From NCBI RefSeq assembly GCF_002843235.3, contig NZ_CP031123.2:2976001-3040000 (forward strand): 64,000 bases of DNA. The letters run 5' to 3'. Source of the stretch: Providencia huaxiensis (GTDB lineage Bacteria; Pseudomonadota; Gammaproteobacteria; Enterobacterales; Enterobacteriaceae). Positions 1 to 10,478 of this stretch are shown here, in pieces; the stretch's first letter is position 1; each line of letters opens with the position of its first letter. A program made the position numbers and the translations under genes. The notes below the pieces were generated by a model. That model ran no database searches. It saw only the letters and a program-made list of their open reading frames with translations, and was not told the DNA's origin.

Positions 1-27
1 GTTTCTATCCACGACCCAATTGTATAG
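1..27 (+). CDS. ureA: Urease gamma subunit, C-terminal tail (partial)
   Basis: The first 27 bases read in frame as V-S-I-H-D-P-I-V followed by TAG, which matches the conserved end of the urease gamma subunit. The rest of the gene lies upstream of the window. It sits 8 bases before ureB, as in other urease operons, and the ureB ribosome-binding site overlaps its stop codon. UreA forms the small structural subunit of the nickel urease trimer. No ureD is seen in the window; in Proteus and Providencia it normally precedes ureA. Confidence 0.85.
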   Translation, partial: VSIHDPIV

Positions 28-35
28 GAGGCAAC

Positions 36-359
36 ATGATCCCCGGTGAAATTAAAGTCAATCAAGCTTTAGGTGACATCGAACTCAATGCAGGCCGAGA
101 AACCCAAATAATCCTCGTCGCAAATACAGGCGACCGCCCGATACAAATTGGCTCTCACTACCATTTTTACGAAGCGAACGAAGCGCTAAAATTTGCACGT
201 GAAGGCACGCTTGGGTTTCGTTTAAATATCCCTGCGGGAATGGCCGTTCGTTTTGAGCCCGGACAGAGTCGCACTGTTGAGTTAGTCGCATTTAGCGGTA
301 AAAGAGAAATTTACGGTTTCCATGGCAAGATCATGGGAAAATTAGAGAGTGAGAAATAA
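36..359 (+). CDS. ureB: Urease beta subunit
   Basis: This 107-residue protein has the usual urease beta-subunit length and opening (MIPGEIKV), with the family stretch [13 protein letters not shown] and the later [12 protein letters not shown]. It is a structural subunit of cytoplasmic urease, which hydrolyses urea to ammonia and carbamate, and packs with UreA and UreC in the trimeric enzyme. A strong AGGAGG lies 4 bases before the ATG and overlaps the ureA stop. The gene is followed after 2 bases by ureC, so the subunits are co-translated from one operon. Nothing looks damaged. Confidence 0.96.
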   Translation: MIPGEIKVNQALGDIELNAGRETQIILVANTGDRPIQIGSHYHFYEANEALKFAREGTLGFRLNIPAGMAVRFEPGQSRTVELVAFSGKREIYGFHGKIMGKLESEK

Positions 360-361
360 TC

Positions 362-2065
362 ATGAAAACCATCTCACGGCAAGCCTATGCGGATATGTTT
401 GGCCCAACAACGGGTGACCGCCTACGCTTAGCAGACACAGAATTATTTTTAGAAATTGAAAAAGATTTCACGACTTATGGTGAAGAGGTCAAATTTGGTG
501 GCGGTAAGGTCATTCGTGACGGTATGGGACAAAGCCAAGTAACCAGCGACCAATGCGTTGATGTGATAATCACCAACGCCATTATTCTAGACCATTGGGG
601 CATTGTTAAAGCCGATATTGGCATTAAAAATGGCCGCATTGCGGGTATTGGTAAAGCCGGCAACCCTGACGTGCAGCCGAATGTCGATATCGTGATTGGC
701 CCCGGTACTGAAGTGGTTGCAGGCGAAGGCAAAATTATCACCGCGGGTGGCGTTGATACCCATATTCACTTTATTTGCCCACAACAGGCTGAAGAAGGCT
801 TAGTGTCAGGCGTCACCACCTTTATTGGTGGCGGAACCGGCCCTGTCGCGGGCACCAATGCCACGACCGTCACGCCTGGTATTTGGAATATGTACCGCAT
901 GTTACAAGCCGTGGACGAGCTGCCGATTAATGTCGGTTTGTTTGGGAAAGGCTGCGTCAGTAAACCCGAGGCTATCCGCGAACAAATTGAAGCGGGAGCA
1001 ATCGGCTTGAAAATCCACGAAGACTGGGGCGCGACCCCGATGGCTATCCATAACTGCTTGAATGTGGCTGATGAAATGGATGTCCAAGTCGCCATCCACT
1101 CCGATACATTAAACGAAGGCGGTTTTTATGAAGAAACCGTAAAAGCCATCGCTGGGCGTGTGATCCACGTGTTCCACACCGAAGGCGCTGGTGGCGGCCA
1201 CGCCCCTGATGTGATCAAATCGGTGGGAGAGCCCAATATTCTGCCTGCGTCAACTAATCCAACCATGCCATACACCATCAATACCGTTGATGAGCATTTG
1301 GATATGTTGATGGTTTGCCACCACTTAGACCCGTCCATTCCTGAAGATGTGGCATTTGCTGAGTCCCGTATTCGCCGTGAAACCATCGCCGCTGAAGATA
1401 TTTTGCATGATATGGGCGCCATTTCAGTCATGTCTTCGGACTCACAAGCCATGGGGCGTGTTGGTGAAGTGATTACTCGTACTTGGCAATGCGCTCATAA
1501 AATGAAATTACAGCGCGGAACTTTAGAAGGCGATACACCAGAAAACGACAATAACCGCATCAAACGTTACGTGGCGAAATACACCATTAACCCCGCTATC
1601 GCCCACGGTATTGCCCATGAGGTCGGGTCGATTGGAAAAGGTAAACTCGCGGATATCGTCTTGTGGGATCCCGCATTTTTTGGCATCAAGCCCGCCTTGA
1701 TCATGAAAGGCGGCATGGTTGCTTATGCCCCTATGGGAGATATCAACGCGGCTATCCCAACGCCTCAACCTGTGCACTACCGTCCAATGTTTGGCACATT
1801 AGGTAAAGCCAAATACCAAACGTCGATGATTTTTATGTCGAAAGCGGGGATTGATGCTGGCGTGCCTGAAAAACTCGGTTTGCAGAGCAAAATTGGTCGT
1901 GTGGAAGGCTGCCGGAATATTAGCAAGGCATCCATGATCCACAATAGTTATGTGCCACATATTGAGCTGGACCCGCAGACTTACATCGTAAAAGCCGATG
2001 GTATTCCATTAGTTTGTGAGCCTGCAATTGAGCTGCCGATGGCACAACGTTACTTTTTATTCTGA
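362..2065 (+). CDS. ureC: Urease alpha (catalytic) subunit
   Basis: This 567-residue protein is the nickel-containing catalytic subunit. Visible active-site elements are His134 and His136 in HIHF, the lysine that becomes carbamylated (Lys217) in GLKIHEDWG, the VAIHSD and HVFHTEG histidines, the flap segment MVCHHLD, and the aspartate in the [10 protein letters not shown] stretch. Length and residue numbering match the well-studied Klebsiella enzyme. It follows ureB by 2 bases and precedes the accessory genes ureEFG, which load nickel into it. All expected metal ligands are present, so it should be active if matured. Confidence 0.98.
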   Translation: MKTISRQAYADMFGPTTGDRLRLADTELFLEIEKDFTTYGEEVKFGGGKVIRDGMGQSQVTSDQCVDVIITNAIILDHWGIVKADIGIKNGRIAGIGKAGNPDVQPNVDIVIGPGTEVVAGEGKIITAGGVDTHIHFICPQQAEEGLVSGVTTFIGGGTGPVAGTNATTVTPGIWNMYRMLQAVDELPINVGLFGKGCVSKPEAIREQIEAGAIGLKIHEDWGATPMAIHNCLNVADEMDVQVAIHSDTLNEGGFYEETVKAIAGRVIHVFHTEGAGGGHAPDVIKSVGEPNILPASTNPTMPYTINTVDEHLDMLMVCHHLDPSIPEDVAFAESRIRRETIAAEDILHDMGAISVMSSDSQAMGRVGEVITRTWQCAHKMKLQRGTLEGDTPENDNNRIKRYVAKYTINPAIAHGIAHEVGSIGKGKLADIVLWDPAFFGIKPALIMKGGMVAYAPMGDINAAIPTPQPVHYRPMFGTLGKAKYQTSMIFMSKAGIDAGVPEKLGLQSKIGRVEGCRNISKASMIHNSYVPHIELDPQTYIVKADGIPLVCEPAIELPMAQRYFLF

Positions 2066-2086
2066 CCCCGACGAAAGAACCCAAAC

Positions 2087-2575
2087 ATGAAAAAATTCAT
2101 TAAAATTATAGATAACCACCAAGCATCACACACCGAGTTATCTTTGTGTTTGACTATGGATGAGCGCACAAAGAGCCGCTTAAAAGTCACCTTAAGCGAT
2201 GGCCAAGAAGCCGGGTTGTTTCTGCCACGTGGTACCGTGCTTAAAGAAGGCGATATCTTAGCCACTGAAGAGGGTGAGTTAGTCACCATCGAAGCGGCAA
2301 AAGAGCAAGTATCAACCGTTTATAGTGATGACCCTCTTCTGTTAGCGCGTGTTTGTTATCACTTAGGTAACCGCCACGTACCGCTGCAAATCGAAGCAGG
2401 CTGGTGTCGTTATTTTCATGACCATGTCTTAGATGATATGGCTCGTGGGCTTGGTGCGACCGTCAGTGTTGGTTTGGAAAAATACCAACCAGAGCCGGGG
2501 GCTTATGGTGGTTCATCCGGTGGGCATCACCATCATCATCACGATCACGATCACGATGACCATCATCACCATTAA
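2087..2575 (+). CDS. ureE: Urease nickel metallochaperone UreE
   Basis: This 162-residue UreE has an N-terminal peptide-binding domain, a central metal-binding domain (around GNRHVPLQ) and a C-terminal tail made almost only of His and Asp (13 His in the last 17 residues). The tail binds several Ni2+ ions; it is typical of Klebsiella-type UreE and absent in some other UreE proteins. UreE delivers nickel to the UreG-containing complex during urease maturation. It lies 21 bases after ureC. The ribosome-binding site is weak (GAAAGAA), which may keep its level below that of the structural subunits. Confidence 0.95.
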   Translation: MKKFIKIIDNHQASHTELSLCLTMDERTKSRLKVTLSDGQEAGLFLPRGTVLKEGDILATEEGELVTIEAAKEQVSTVYSDDPLLLARVCYHLGNRHVPLQIEAGWCRYFHDHVLDDMARGLGATVSVGLEKYQPEPGAYGGSSGGHHHHHHDHDHDDHHHH

Positions 2576-2596
2576 TCATATTTTGGAAGTTTATCC

Positions 2597-3262
2597 ATGT
2601 TAGCGGATTTGCGTTTATATCAATTAGTCAGCCCGTCCTTGCCTGTTGGGTCATTTACCTATTCCCAAGGCTTAGAGTGGGCCATTGAAAAAGGCTGGGT
2701 AACCACGCCTGAAACGCTAGCAAGCTGGTTAACGGCACAAATGACCCATGCGATTGCGACATTGGAACTCCCTGTTTTACGGCAAATCCACACCCACTTA
2801 TTGAGTGCTGATATGGAAAAAGTTTCCTATTGGTGTGAATTTATAATTGCCAGCCGTGAAACCAAAGAACTACGGTCAGAGGAGCGCCAGCGCGGCATTG
2901 CATTTGCCCGTTTGCTGCCTCAGCTGGGTATTGAGCTTGATACAACCACATTGAGCTGCGTTAAACAAACTCAGCTAATGGCCTTCGCCCTCGCTGCGGT
3001 AAATTGGCAGATTGACGTTGAAAAATTATGTGCCGCATATGCATGGGGCTGGCTTGAAAACACAGTGATGTCAGGTGTTAAGCTTATCCCTTTAGGGCAA
3101 AGCGCAGGGCAAAACATCTTATTTACCCTTGCTGAACGCATACCCGAGGTGGTCACGCAATCGGCAATCTGGCCAATAGACGATATTGGCAGCTTTACCC
3201 CAGCACAAATTATTGCCAGTAGTCGGCATGAAACCCAATACACACGACTTTTTCGTTCATGA
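2597..3262 (+). CDS. ureF: Urease accessory protein UreF
   Basis: This 221-residue all-helical protein carries the UreF signatures [18 protein letters not shown] near the N-terminus and [15 protein letters not shown] in the middle. UreF bridges UreD and UreG on apo-urease and gates nickel delivery. It starts 21 bases after ureE and is followed by ureG after 9 bases, so it is part of one transcript. Length and motifs are normal for the family. Confidence 0.95.
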   Translation: MLADLRLYQLVSPSLPVGSFTYSQGLEWAIEKGWVTTPETLASWLTAQMTHAIATLELPVLRQIHTHLLSADMEKVSYWCEFIIASRETKELRSEERQRGIAFARLLPQLGIELDTTTLSCVKQTQLMAFALAAVNWQIDVEKLCAAYAWGWLENTVMSGVKLIPLGQSAGQNILFTLAERIPEVVTQSAIWPIDDIGSFTPAQIIASSRHETQYTRLFRS

Positions 3263-3271
3263 GAAAATGCT

Positions 3272-3889
3272 ATGCAAGAATATAATCAACCCTTAAGAAT
3301 TGGTGTCGGTGGGCCGGTTGGCTCAGGAAAAACTGCATTATTAGAAGTGTTATGTAAAGCCATGCGCGACACTTACCAAATTGCCGTTGTCACCAATGAT
3401 ATTTACACCCAAGAAGATGCCAAAATTTTAACCCGTGCCGAAGCATTAGATGCAGACCGCATTATTGGTGTTGAAACTGGTGGCTGCCCTCACACGGCTA
3501 TTCGTGAAGATGCTTCAATGAACTTAGCCGCAGTTGAAGAGCTCGCCATGCGCCATAAAAACCTCGATATCGTATTCGTGGAAAGCGGTGGCGATAATCT
3601 CAGTGCGACATTTAGCCCAGAACTGGCAGACTTAACCATTTATGTGATTGATGTCGCTGAAGGGGAAAAAATCCCACGTAAAGGCGGCCCGGGGATCACG
3701 CATTCCGATTTACTGGTGATTAATAAAATCGACCTTGCACCGTATGTCGGGGCTTCATTAGAAGTCATGGAAGCGGATACAGCAAGAATGCGCCCAGTGA
3801 AACCCTATGTGTTTACGAACTTAAAGAAAAAAGTCGGCTTAGAAACCATTATCGAGTTTATTATCGATAAAGGCATGTTAAGACGTTAA
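3272..3889 (+). CDS. ureG: Urease accessory GTPase UreG
   Basis: This 205-residue SIMIBI-class GTPase has the P-loop GPVGSGKTA at residues 13-21, the metal-binding CPH motif in [13 protein letters not shown], and the base-recognition motif NKID. UreG couples GTP hydrolysis to nickel insertion into UreC and works with UreE, UreF and UreD. It is the last urease gene here. Its stop is followed by a hairpin and then by the convergent hypE gene. It is related to HypB, the hydrogenase nickel GTPase encoded a few kilobases away. Confidence 0.97.
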   Translation: MQEYNQPLRIGVGGPVGSGKTALLEVLCKAMRDTYQIAVVTNDIYTQEDAKILTRAEALDADRIIGVETGGCPHTAIREDASMNLAAVEELAMRHKNLDIVFVESGGDNLSATFSPELADLTIYVIDVAEGEKIPRKGGPGITHSDLLVINKIDLAPYVGASLEVMEADTARMRPVKPYVFTNLKKKVGLETIIEFIIDKGMLRR

Positions 3890-3899
3890 TACATTTGTT

Positions 3900-3926
3900 C
3901 ACCCTATAGGTTTTATCTATAGGGTG
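3900..3926. terminator. Hairpin between convergent ureG and hypE
   Basis: A perfect 10-bp inverted repeat (CACCCTATAG and CTATAGGGTG) with a 7-base loop lies between the 3' ends of ureG and hypE. It has no good U-tract on either side, so it may be a bidirectional Rho-independent terminator of modest strength or an mRNA-end-protecting stem. Confidence 0.55.
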
Positions 3927-3931
3927 CCCAA

Positions 3932-4948
3932 TTAACAAATGCGCGGTAAAGGCTCACTGTGGGGTAAATCTAATAACCTTGATGTACCGAAGATCCCAAC
4001 TAATCTGACTTGTTTCTGTTCGGTGACACAACCAATCGTAGTCGCATCTTTCCCTAATGGGTGCTGGTGTAGTGCAGCAAGTACCGCATTTTCCGCTTCA
4101 GGTTTCACCACAATCACTAATTTACCTTCATTGGCAAAATTTAACGGTTCTAAACCTAATAGCTCGCACACGCCTCTAACTGCTGAAGAGACAGGTAAAT
4201 CCCCCTCGTTTACCGCAATTCCACAGCCGCCGGCTTGGGCAAATTCATGCAATATTGCCGTTACGCCACCACGAGTTGCATCTCGTAATGCACGAACGCC
4301 ATCAATTTCACGTAACAGGGCGATTAATGGTGTTAATACTGCACAATCACTGCAAAGTTCTGCTTCTAACCCGAGCTGTTCGCGTTGGTTTAAAATAGTG
4401 GCTCCGTGGTCGCCCAACGTACCACTGACAATCACTTTATCCCCCACTTGAATATGCTGAGCTCCCCACTGAATATTGGTCGGGATCACGCCAATACCTG
4501 CTGTATTGATAAAAATTTTGTCTGCCGCACCGCGCTGTACCACTTTGGTATCGCCTGTCACAATAGCCACGCCAGCCGCTGCTGCCGTTGCAGCCATCGA
4601 TTCCACAATTAAAGTAAGTTCAGAAAGTGGAAAACCTTCCTCCAAAATAAAGCCGCAAGAAAGATACTTGGGTATCGCACCACTGACTGCGACGTCATTC
4701 ACTGTACCGCATACAGCCAGTTTTCCAATATTACCGCCCGGGAAAAAAATCGGGTCGATAACATAGCTGTCAGTACTGAATGCTAAACGGTCGCCCAATG
4801 CGGTCATTTCCGCCAGTGCTAGCCGAGCTTGGTCTTCCCGCTCATTCAACGCTGGGTTAGCAAATGCCTGCAAGAACAACTGTTCAATCAATTGCTGCAT
4901 AGCCTGCCCACCACTACCATGTGCCATCGTCACCACATGATTACTCAT
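3932..4948 (-). CDS. hypE: Hydrogenase maturation protein HypE
   Basis: This 338-residue protein belongs to the PurM-like ATP-binding family. It contains AHGSGGQAM near the N-terminus, the metal/ATP region STDSYVIDPIFFPGG, and ends in PRIC. The C-terminal cysteine is the site that receives a carbamoyl group from HypF and is dehydrated to a thiocyanate, the cyanide donor for the NiFe active site. It directly abuts hypD (the hypD stop and hypE ATG are adjacent), so the two are translationally coupled. It is the last gene of the hyb/hyp operon. Confidence 0.96.
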   Translation of the reverse strand: MSNHVVTMAHGSGGQAMQQLIEQLFLQAFANPALNEREDQARLALAEMTALGDRLAFSTDSYVIDPIFFPGGNIGKLAVCGTVNDVAVSGAIPKYLSCGFILEEGFPLSELTLIVESMAATAAAAGVAIVTGDTKVVQRGAADKIFINTAGIGVIPTNIQWGAQHIQVGDKVIVSGTLGDHGATILNQREQLGLEAELCSDCAVLTPLIALLREIDGVRALRDATRGGVTAILHEFAQAGGCGIAVNEGDLPVSSAVRGVCELLGLEPLNFANEGKLVIVVKPEAENAVLAALHQHPLGKDATTIGCVTEQKQVRLVGIFGTSRLLDLPHSEPLPRIC

Positions 4949-6061
4949 TTATACCTCCCGACGATATTGGTAATAAGCTGCACAGGCGCCTTCAGAAGAA
5001 ACCATCAGTGCACCAAAAGCGGTTTGTGGCGTACAACGGCGCCCAAACAACGTACATTCGTTGGGTTTGCAGCGCCCTGTTAATACTTCGCCACAACGAG
5101 CTAGCGGGTCATCCGCCACTTTATGAGGTTGTACCTGAAAACGCTTCTCGGCATCAAAAAACTGATAAGCTTGAGTTAATTGAACCCCTGAACCTGCAAT
5201 TTCCCCCAATCCACGCCATTCACTGGTTTGTTTGAGTTCAAAAACTTCTTCTAACGCCTTCATTGCCAACAGGTTACCTTCATCGGCCACAACACGTTTA
5301 TATTGGTTTTCTACCTCACAACGGCCATCAGCGATTTGGTCAACTAACATGGCTAATGACTGCAAAATATCTAAGGGTTCGAACCCTGTGACCACCAAGG
5401 GTTTATGAAAGTCTTCGGTAATAAATTGGTAGGGATGCGCCCCGATCACCATACTCACGTGTCCCGGTGCTAAAAAACCGTCAATACGGACATCCGGTTG
5501 CTCAAGTAAGCTACGCAAGGTGGGAATGATCGTAATGTGCTGGCAAAATACACTAAAATTTGCTAATTGGCGTCGCTTCGCCTGCTGCAAGGTAATTGCC
5601 GTACTCGGCATTGTGGTTTCAAAGCCTAAGCCAAAGAAAACCACTTGCCGATGAGGGTGCTGCTCTGCCAATGCCAAAGCATCTAACGGTGAATAAACGA
5701 TACGGACATCCGCCCCATTGCGTTTGGCGTCGAGTAAAGACCCCTTTTCCCCCGGCACACGCATTGCATCGCCATAAGTACAAAAAATAACCTCTGGGCG
5801 CTGCGCAATTTCGATACAGCCATCAATGCGTCCCATTGGTAATACACAAACAGGGCAACCCGGCCCATGAACAAACTCAATTTCAGCGGGTAATAACTGG
5901 TCAATACCAAACTTAAAAATCGCGTGGGTATGACCACCACAGACTTCCATGAGTTGTAATGGGCGTCGTTTCGCTTGGGGTATTTCATTCACCCGTTGAT
6001 GAATATGCGCCAACAGCGCTTTTGCAAGAACAGGGTCGCGAAATTCATCGACGTACTGCAT
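4949..6061 (-). CDS. hypD: Hydrogenase maturation scaffold HypD
   Basis: HypD (370 residues from this start) is the iron-sulfur scaffold on which Fe(CN)2CO is built together with HypC. It shows [25 protein letters not shown], the GFETTMP loop, and a C-terminal cluster region (ARCGEVLTG, then [12 protein letters not shown]). The ATG at 6061 is preferred over one five codons upstream because AGGAG lies 6 bases before it and the E. coli protein starts at the same place (MRFVDEY against MQYVDEF). It overlaps the end of hypC by 17 bases and joins hypE without a gap. Confidence 0.95.
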   Translation of the reverse strand: MQYVDEFRDPVLAKALLAHIHQRVNEIPQAKRRPLQLMEVCGGHTHAIFKFGIDQLLPAEIEFVHGPGCPVCVLPMGRIDGCIEIAQRPEVIFCTYGDAMRVPGEKGSLLDAKRNGADVRIVYSPLDALALAEQHPHRQVVFFGLGFETTMPSTAITLQQAKRRQLANFSVFCQHITIIPTLRSLLEQPDVRIDGFLAPGHVSMVIGAHPYQFITEDFHKPLVVTGFEPLDILQSLAMLVDQIADGRCEVENQYKRVVADEGNLLAMKALEEVFELKQTSEWRGLGEIAGSGVQLTQAYQFFDAEKRFQVQPHKVADDPLARCGEVLTGRCKPNECTLFGRRCTPQTAFGALMVSSEGACAAYYQYRREV

Positions 6062-6341
6062 CTGCCGCTCCTGCATTTAAACCACTAAAATCGCTGACCT
6101 CGTGGTCTAGCTGGCTCATCGCGGTTAACGCATCCAAAGTGGATTGCGCTTCTTCTTCATTGATGATACTCATGGCAAAACCGACGTGTACCAATACCCA
6201 TTGGCCTAATAAATCAGCGGTTTCTCCTTCACAAATGAGGCCAATATTCACATCGCGTTTTACACCACAAACATCCACTTGAGCGAGTTGGTGAATGTCT
6301 TCACCAACGGCAACTATTTTGCCCGGAATACCTAAGCACAT
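6045..6341 (-). CDS. hypC: Hydrogenase assembly chaperone HypC/HybG
   Basis: The 98-residue product begins [10 protein letters not shown]; Cys2 is essential in the HypC family for binding HypD and the large subunit precursor. A longer open frame exists upstream, but only the start at 6341 gives the conserved N-terminal Met-Cys. It overlaps the 3' end of hypB by 10 bases and the 5' end of hypD. Because the cluster serves hydrogenase 2, this protein probably does the job of E. coli HybG. Confidence 0.94.
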   Translation of the reverse strand: MCLGIPGKIVAVGEDIHQLAQVDVCGVKRDVNIGLICEGETADLLGQWVLVHVGFAMSIINEEEAQSTLDALTAMSQLDHEVSDFSGLNAGAADAVRR

Positions 6342-7372
6342 AGCTGTGTCTCCAACCATGCCAGCCATGCATCCATCCCTTCGCCGCATGTCGCAGACAC
6401 TTGGATAACTTGGATATTGGGATTCACCTGTTTGGCATTAGCAATACAGGCTTCGACATCAAAATTCAGGTATGGCAATAAGTCAATTTTATTCAATAAC
6501 ATGATATCTGCTGCCGCAAACATATGTGGGTATTTGAGGGGTTTATCTTCCCCTTCCGTGACCGACAGCACCGCCACTTTATGGCGCTCGCCCAAATCAA
6601 AGCTAGCAGGACAAACTAAATTCCCCACATTTTCAATAAATAATAAGCTGTTATCGGCTAACTCTAAACGCGCTGTTGCATCGTGCACCATTTGTGCATC
6701 TAGGTGGCAGCCTTTTCCTGTATTCACTTGAATCGCAGGCACACCCGTTTCGCGGATCCGCTGTGCATCATTGGTGGTTTGTTGGTCACCTTCAATCACT
6801 GCACAATTGATTTTGTCACGCAGCCTTAACAACGTTTCCGTTAACAACGTGGTTTTCCCTGAACCGGGACTAGAAACGAGGTTTAGCGCTAAAATATTCT
6901 TCTGGTTAAAATCTTCACGGTTATGCTCTGCCAGATGGTTATTTTTATCTAATACATCCATCTCGATTTGTAGCATGCGTTTTTGGCTGATCCCCGGTGC
7001 ATAGGTACCCGCTTCACCGTGTCCATAATCAAGGTCATGATGTTCGCCAGCCGGTTTAAAACTTGCCTCTGCGGTTTGGTAAATATGTTTGTGCTTATGT
7101 TTGTGTTTATGCTTTTTAGATTTGCTTTCAGCAGGTGCGGGTTCATATTGGTGATAGTGGTTGTGAACATCACCTTGATGATAGTAATGGTGATGAATGA
7201 TCACCGTTTGCCCGTGAGGTTCATGATCATGGTGATGGTCGTGATCATGGCCGTGATGGTGGTCATGGTCGTGATGATGATCGTGACCGTGATGGTGGTC
7301 GTGAGCATGGCCGTGATGGTCATCACCCTCGATTTTGCGCTCTCCCGATGCACATCCACAAGTACTGCACAT
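6332..7372 (-). CDS. hypB: Hydrogenase nickel GTPase HypB, His-rich
   Basis: HypB (346 residues from the ATG at 7372) inserts nickel into the hydrogenase large subunit with HypA. It starts MCSTCGC, the high-affinity CxxCGC nickel motif, which fixes the start. A long His/Asp tract fills roughly residues 15-60 and a Lys-His repeat follows near residue 95; these are probably a nickel store. The GTPase domain contains [11 protein letters not shown] and [13 protein letters not shown] lies just before the ATG. The gap to hypA is 90 bases, the only sizeable gap in the operon. Confidence 0.95.
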   Translation of the reverse strand: MCSTCGCASGERKIEGDDHHGHAHDHHHGHDHHHDHDHHHGHDHDHHHDHEPHGQTVIIHHHYYHQGDVHNHYHQYEPAPAESKSKKHKHKHKHKHIYQTAEASFKPAGEHHDLDYGHGEAGTYAPGISQKRMLQIEMDVLDKNNHLAEHNREDFNQKNILALNLVSSPGSGKTTLLTETLLRLRDKINCAVIEGDQQTTNDAQRIRETGVPAIQVNTGKGCHLDAQMVHDATARLELADNSLLFIENVGNLVCPASFDLGERHKVAVLSVTEGEDKPLKYPHMFAAADIMLLNKIDLLPYLNFDVEACIANAKQVNPNIQVIQVSATCGEGMDAWLAWLETQLCA

Positions 7373-7462
7373 AAGTTTCACTCCCAACAGCTAAATTGTT
7401 AAATTAGGTTAATACATAATCCATAGGGTCTGGTTGATACACCTCAAGCTCACCTCAAAAAG

Positions 7463-7804
7463 CTATTCCACTTCCAACTCTTTGATGCGTAAACTCTCCC
7501 CACTTTCCACTTTCAGATTCAACCCCTGACAGCATGGACAAACCGATTGGTGGCTATCTATTTCCACTATTTCACTGCAATCCCAACACCATGCTTGTGC
7601 GGGCTGGTAAATAATGTGGAGCTGGCAGCCTTCTGCAACCGTCCCACGACAAACGACGTCAAAACTGAAGCGAAAGGCACTCTCTTCAACACAAGAGAGC
7701 GCACCAATTTCAAGCCAAACAGCGGTGACTCGGTTAACTGCATTTTTTTTCGCCTGCTGTTCAATAATTTCTATCGTACTTTGGCATAACGAAACCTCAT
7801 GCAT
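7463..7804 (-). CDS. hypA: Hydrogenase nickel chaperone HypA/HybF
   Basis: This 113-residue protein begins MHEVSLCQS, where His2 is the nickel ligand of the HypA family, and has a zinc site formed by CWDC and CPCC near residues 73-92. It works with HypB in nickel insertion. Its start overlaps the stop of the upstream hybE-like gene by 8 bases, as with hybE and hybF in E. coli, so it is the local HybF equivalent. Confidence 0.94.
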   Translation of the reverse strand: MHEVSLCQSTIEIIEQQAKKNAVNRVTAVWLEIGALSCVEESAFRFSFDVVCRGTVAEGCQLHIIYQPAQAWCWDCSEIVEIDSHQSVCPCCQGLNLKVESGESLRIKELEVE

Positions 7805-8288
7805 CCTGCCCCCTTAAGTGGCGGGCAAACAATGCTCTACGTTCAGGTGCTTGAGGAATATTTGGGTCACTCACTGGAAGCGATAACAATATTCGCTGGC
7901 AATCATCCGTTAGGTGAATACCTTGTTCTGGTGTCAGTTTCTTTTCTAATGGCGACATTAATGAGCAAGCAAAATATTGGGTCAAGCCGTCTAATTCACC
8001 CACGGTATACGTCATTTCACCATAGGGGAGGATTAGCCCAACCTTGTCACCGACCACGCGACGAGACCAGTATTGTTCAGGCCCCGGTAGAATAATCGCG
8101 CTGAGCATCCAAGGCGTGATCACCACGCCCACCCATTGCCCTTCGAACAGGCCAAACTCACTGGCGTGCACAGGCATAGTCGGATGCAAAAATGACAAAT
8201 CATGCATCGATTGTTCAGCAACTCGCGTAAATGCGGCCTCAACTAGAGGCCGAGGGTTAGTTTCATAACCTAAGATGTCATCCGACAT
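7797..8288 (-). CDS. hybE: Hydrogenase-2 assembly chaperone HybE
   Basis: This 163-residue protein resembles HybE, which is proposed to proofread Tat export by holding the HybO and HybC precursors until maturation is complete. Recognisable stretches are HPTMPVHASEFG, GVVITPWMLS and LPYGEMTYTVGEL. It sits between hybD and hypA and overlaps both (11 and 8 bases), the same order as the E. coli hyb operon. The assignment rests on sequence feel plus position. Confidence 0.9.
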   Translation of the reverse strand: MSDDILGYETNPRPLVEAAFTRVAEQSMHDLSFLHPTMPVHASEFGLFEGQWVGVVITPWMLSAIILPGPEQYWSRRVVGDKVGLILPYGEMTYTVGELDGLTQYFACSLMSPLEKKLTPEQGIHLTDDCQRILLSLPVSDPNIPQAPERRALFARHLRGQDA

Positions 8289-8775
8289 GCAAACTCTCTT
8301 CTTTCGCTATGATTTCCAAGCCTTCGCTTCGCAAAACCTCAATAACCTTTTGTAAAGCTGGCTCTAAAGCGGCCTGCCCTATTGCCGTCAAACCGATATG
8401 CGGTTCGAGGGATCCAGGCACAACGCCAACTAATGTTAGCCGCTGTGGGAATTCATCGGTTAAATGCAAAGCGGATAGCACATCTGATAAACCGAGTTGA
8501 TGCGGGGAGATTTTACGCGTAAACAGTGCAGGAACTTCGTCATCGCGCAAGACTAAAATCGAGCCAGCCTGCTGGCTCGATAACACAACATCAGCAATGA
8601 TCAAATGGTCTCTATCTGCCATCGGGCCAATCAATTCCATTCCCGCCGTTCCACCATCTAGCACTTCCACGCATTCAGGCAGGTGATAGCGCTGCTCTAA
8701 AGCCTCAACGATGCGTACCCCAATCCCTTCATCGCTCAGCAATATATTGCCAACACCTAAAACTAAAATACGCAT
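8278..8775 (-). CDS. hybD: Hydrogenase-2 maturation protease HybD
   Basis: This 165-residue endopeptidase trims the C-terminus of the hydrogenase-2 large subunit after nickel insertion. It begins MRILVLGVGNILLSDEGIGVR; the Glu16, Asp61-region (IIADVV) and His93-region (KISPHQLGL) nickel ligands of HybD are present. Its start shares one base with the stop region of hybC. The partner cleavage site is visible at the end of HybC. Confidence 0.95.
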   Translation of the reverse strand: MRILVLGVGNILLSDEGIGVRIVEALEQRYHLPECVEVLDGGTAGMELIGPMADRDHLIIADVVLSSQQAGSILVLRDDEVPALFTRKISPHQLGLSDVLSALHLTDEFPQRLTLVGVVPGSLEPHIGLTAIGQAALEPALQKVIEVLRSEGLEIIAKEESLHVG

Positions 8776-10478
8776 TACAGCACCTTAACCTTAGTGACTT
8801 CGCCACCTTCTGGGTCAACAATGTGCACAGCACAAGACATACAAGGGTCAAATGAGTGAATGGTTCGCACCACTTCAAGGGGTTTAGCGGGATCAGCGAC
8901 AGGAGTTCCTACCAATGCTTGCTCATAAGGGCCTGGCTCATCATTGAAGTTACGTGGGCCTGAGTTCCAAGTGGATGGCACTACCGCTTGGTAATTTTCA
9001 ATTTTACCGTCTTTGATTACAACCCAGTGCGACAATAAACCACGTGGGACTTCCCCAAAACCAACACCTTTAATAGTGGCATTTTCAGGGAATACGGGTT
9101 TTACAAAGGTGGTGTAATCGCCTTTTCCTATGTTATCGACCAGCGCTTGCCATTGAATAGACAGAGTTTCATTCAGCACACAGCAGCGAACACTACGTCC
9201 GATAATTCGGCCCAATGTTGAATGCAGTTGATCCACACTAATCGTATTGCCTGTCAGTGTTTGGTACAGGTTTACCACATCATTAAAGTGTTTTTCTGTC
9301 GGCTCATGTTTTGCCGCTAATTTACACAACAAGTCAGCAAGCGGCCCGACTTCGACGGTTTTATCATAAAAAGTTGGGGCTTTTACCCATGAGTATTTAC
9401 CGTCATCGTCCCAGCCCGTGTAATCTGGGTTGGTGGTGCCTTCCCATGGAGCCTGTGGTTCATTTTCTTTGTACCACGCGTGTTTGCTACTTTCTTTGAT
9501 GCCGTTGATCAAGTACTCATCCATATGGCTAGTAATGGGGCGATAAGTACTAAAATCGCTGTTTTCCAGATAACCACCCGGTAATAGGAAACTCCCATTT
9601 TTACCGTCCATTGGCATTTCAGGCATACACATGTAATGTTTCGCGCCTTGGCCGACTTCGAGCCATTCAGGGTAGCCCGCAGCAATCACTGCTGCATCAA
9701 TCTTATACACTTGCTCAATGAAATCCCCTAAACGGTCAATAAAGGATTTTACATACATCAAACGTTCGAGGTTCAGAACCCCGACACCATCAAGGTTAAT
9801 AGGGTTTGCGACACCACCAACGGCAAGGTTTTGAATATGAGGTGTTTTCCCCCCTAATAACGCTACAATTCGGTTGGCATCTCGCTGACATTCAAGGGCT
9901 TGTAAATAGTGAGCTACGGCGATTAAGTTCACCTCCGGCGACAATTTCATCGCTGGGTGCCCCCAATATCCATTGGCAAAAATACCCAATTGCCCACTGG
10001 CAACCAGTTTTTTAATTTTATCTTGAACTCGCGTGAATTCTTCTGGGCTATTCAATGGCCACGTCGAAACGCCGTTCAAGATTTCTGCTGCTTTATTTGG
10101 GTCTGCATTCAATGCAGAGGTGATATCCACCCAATCTAATGCAGATAATTGATAAAAATGGACTATATGGTCTTGAATGGTGTGCGCGGCTAAAATCATA
10201 TTACGGATATACTGCGCATTCACTGGCACATCAATATTTAAAGCACTTTCAATAGTGCGTACCGACACAATACCGTGCACCGTGGTACAAACCCCACAAA
10301 TGCGCTGCATAATCATCCATGCATCACGGGGGTCTTTCCCTTTGACTATCTCTTCCATACCACGCCACATCGTGCCTGAAGCCCAAGCCTTGGTGACTTT
10401 TCCATCTTCAATTTCACAATCAATGCGTAAGTGACCTTCGATACGAGTGACTGGGTCTATTGTTATACGTTGGCTCAT
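8775..10478 (-). CDS. hybC: Hydrogenase-2 large (NiFe) subunit
   Basis: The 567-residue large subunit carries the NiFe active site. The N-terminal ligand motif QRICGVCTTVHG and the C-terminal motif DPCMSCAVH supply the four cysteines. The 15 residues after that final His (starting IVDPEGG) are the extension removed by HybD. The protein itself has no Tat signal and is exported on the HybO signal. It is periplasmic, part of a membrane-bound respiratory uptake hydrogenase. Its start overlaps the hybB stop by 4 bases. Confidence 0.98.
   Translation of the reverse strand: MSQRITIDPVTRIEGHLRIDCEIEDGKVTKAWASGTMWRGMEEIVKGKDPRDAWMIMQRICGVCTTVHGIVSVRTIESALNIDVPVNAQYIRNMILAAHTIQDHIVHFYQLSALDWVDITSALNADPNKAAEILNGVSTWPLNSPEEFTRVQDKIKKLVASGQLGIFANGYWGHPAMKLSPEVNLIAVAHYLQALECQRDANRIVALLGGKTPHIQNLAVGGVANPINLDGVGVLNLERLMYVKSFIDRLGDFIEQVYKIDAAVIAAGYPEWLEVGQGAKHYMCMPEMPMDGKNGSFLLPGGYLENSDFSTYRPITSHMDEYLINGIKESSKHAWYKENEPQAPWEGTTNPDYTGWDDDGKYSWVKAPTFYDKTVEVGPLADLLCKLAAKHEPTEKHFNDVVNLYQTLTGNTISVDQLHSTLGRIIGRSVRCCVLNETLSIQWQALVDNIGKGDYTTFVKPVFPENATIKGVGFGEVPRGLLSHWVVIKDGKIENYQAVVPSTWNSGPRNFNDEPGPYEQALVGTPVADPAKPLEVVRTIHSFDPCMSCAVHIVDPEGGEVTKVKVL

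Noticed and set aside
6983..7402. Plus-strand open frame with long Val/Met-rich stretches, looking like a membrane protein
   Set aside because: It is the exact antisense of the His-rich region of hypB; the hydrophobic pattern is the complement of His and Asp codons.
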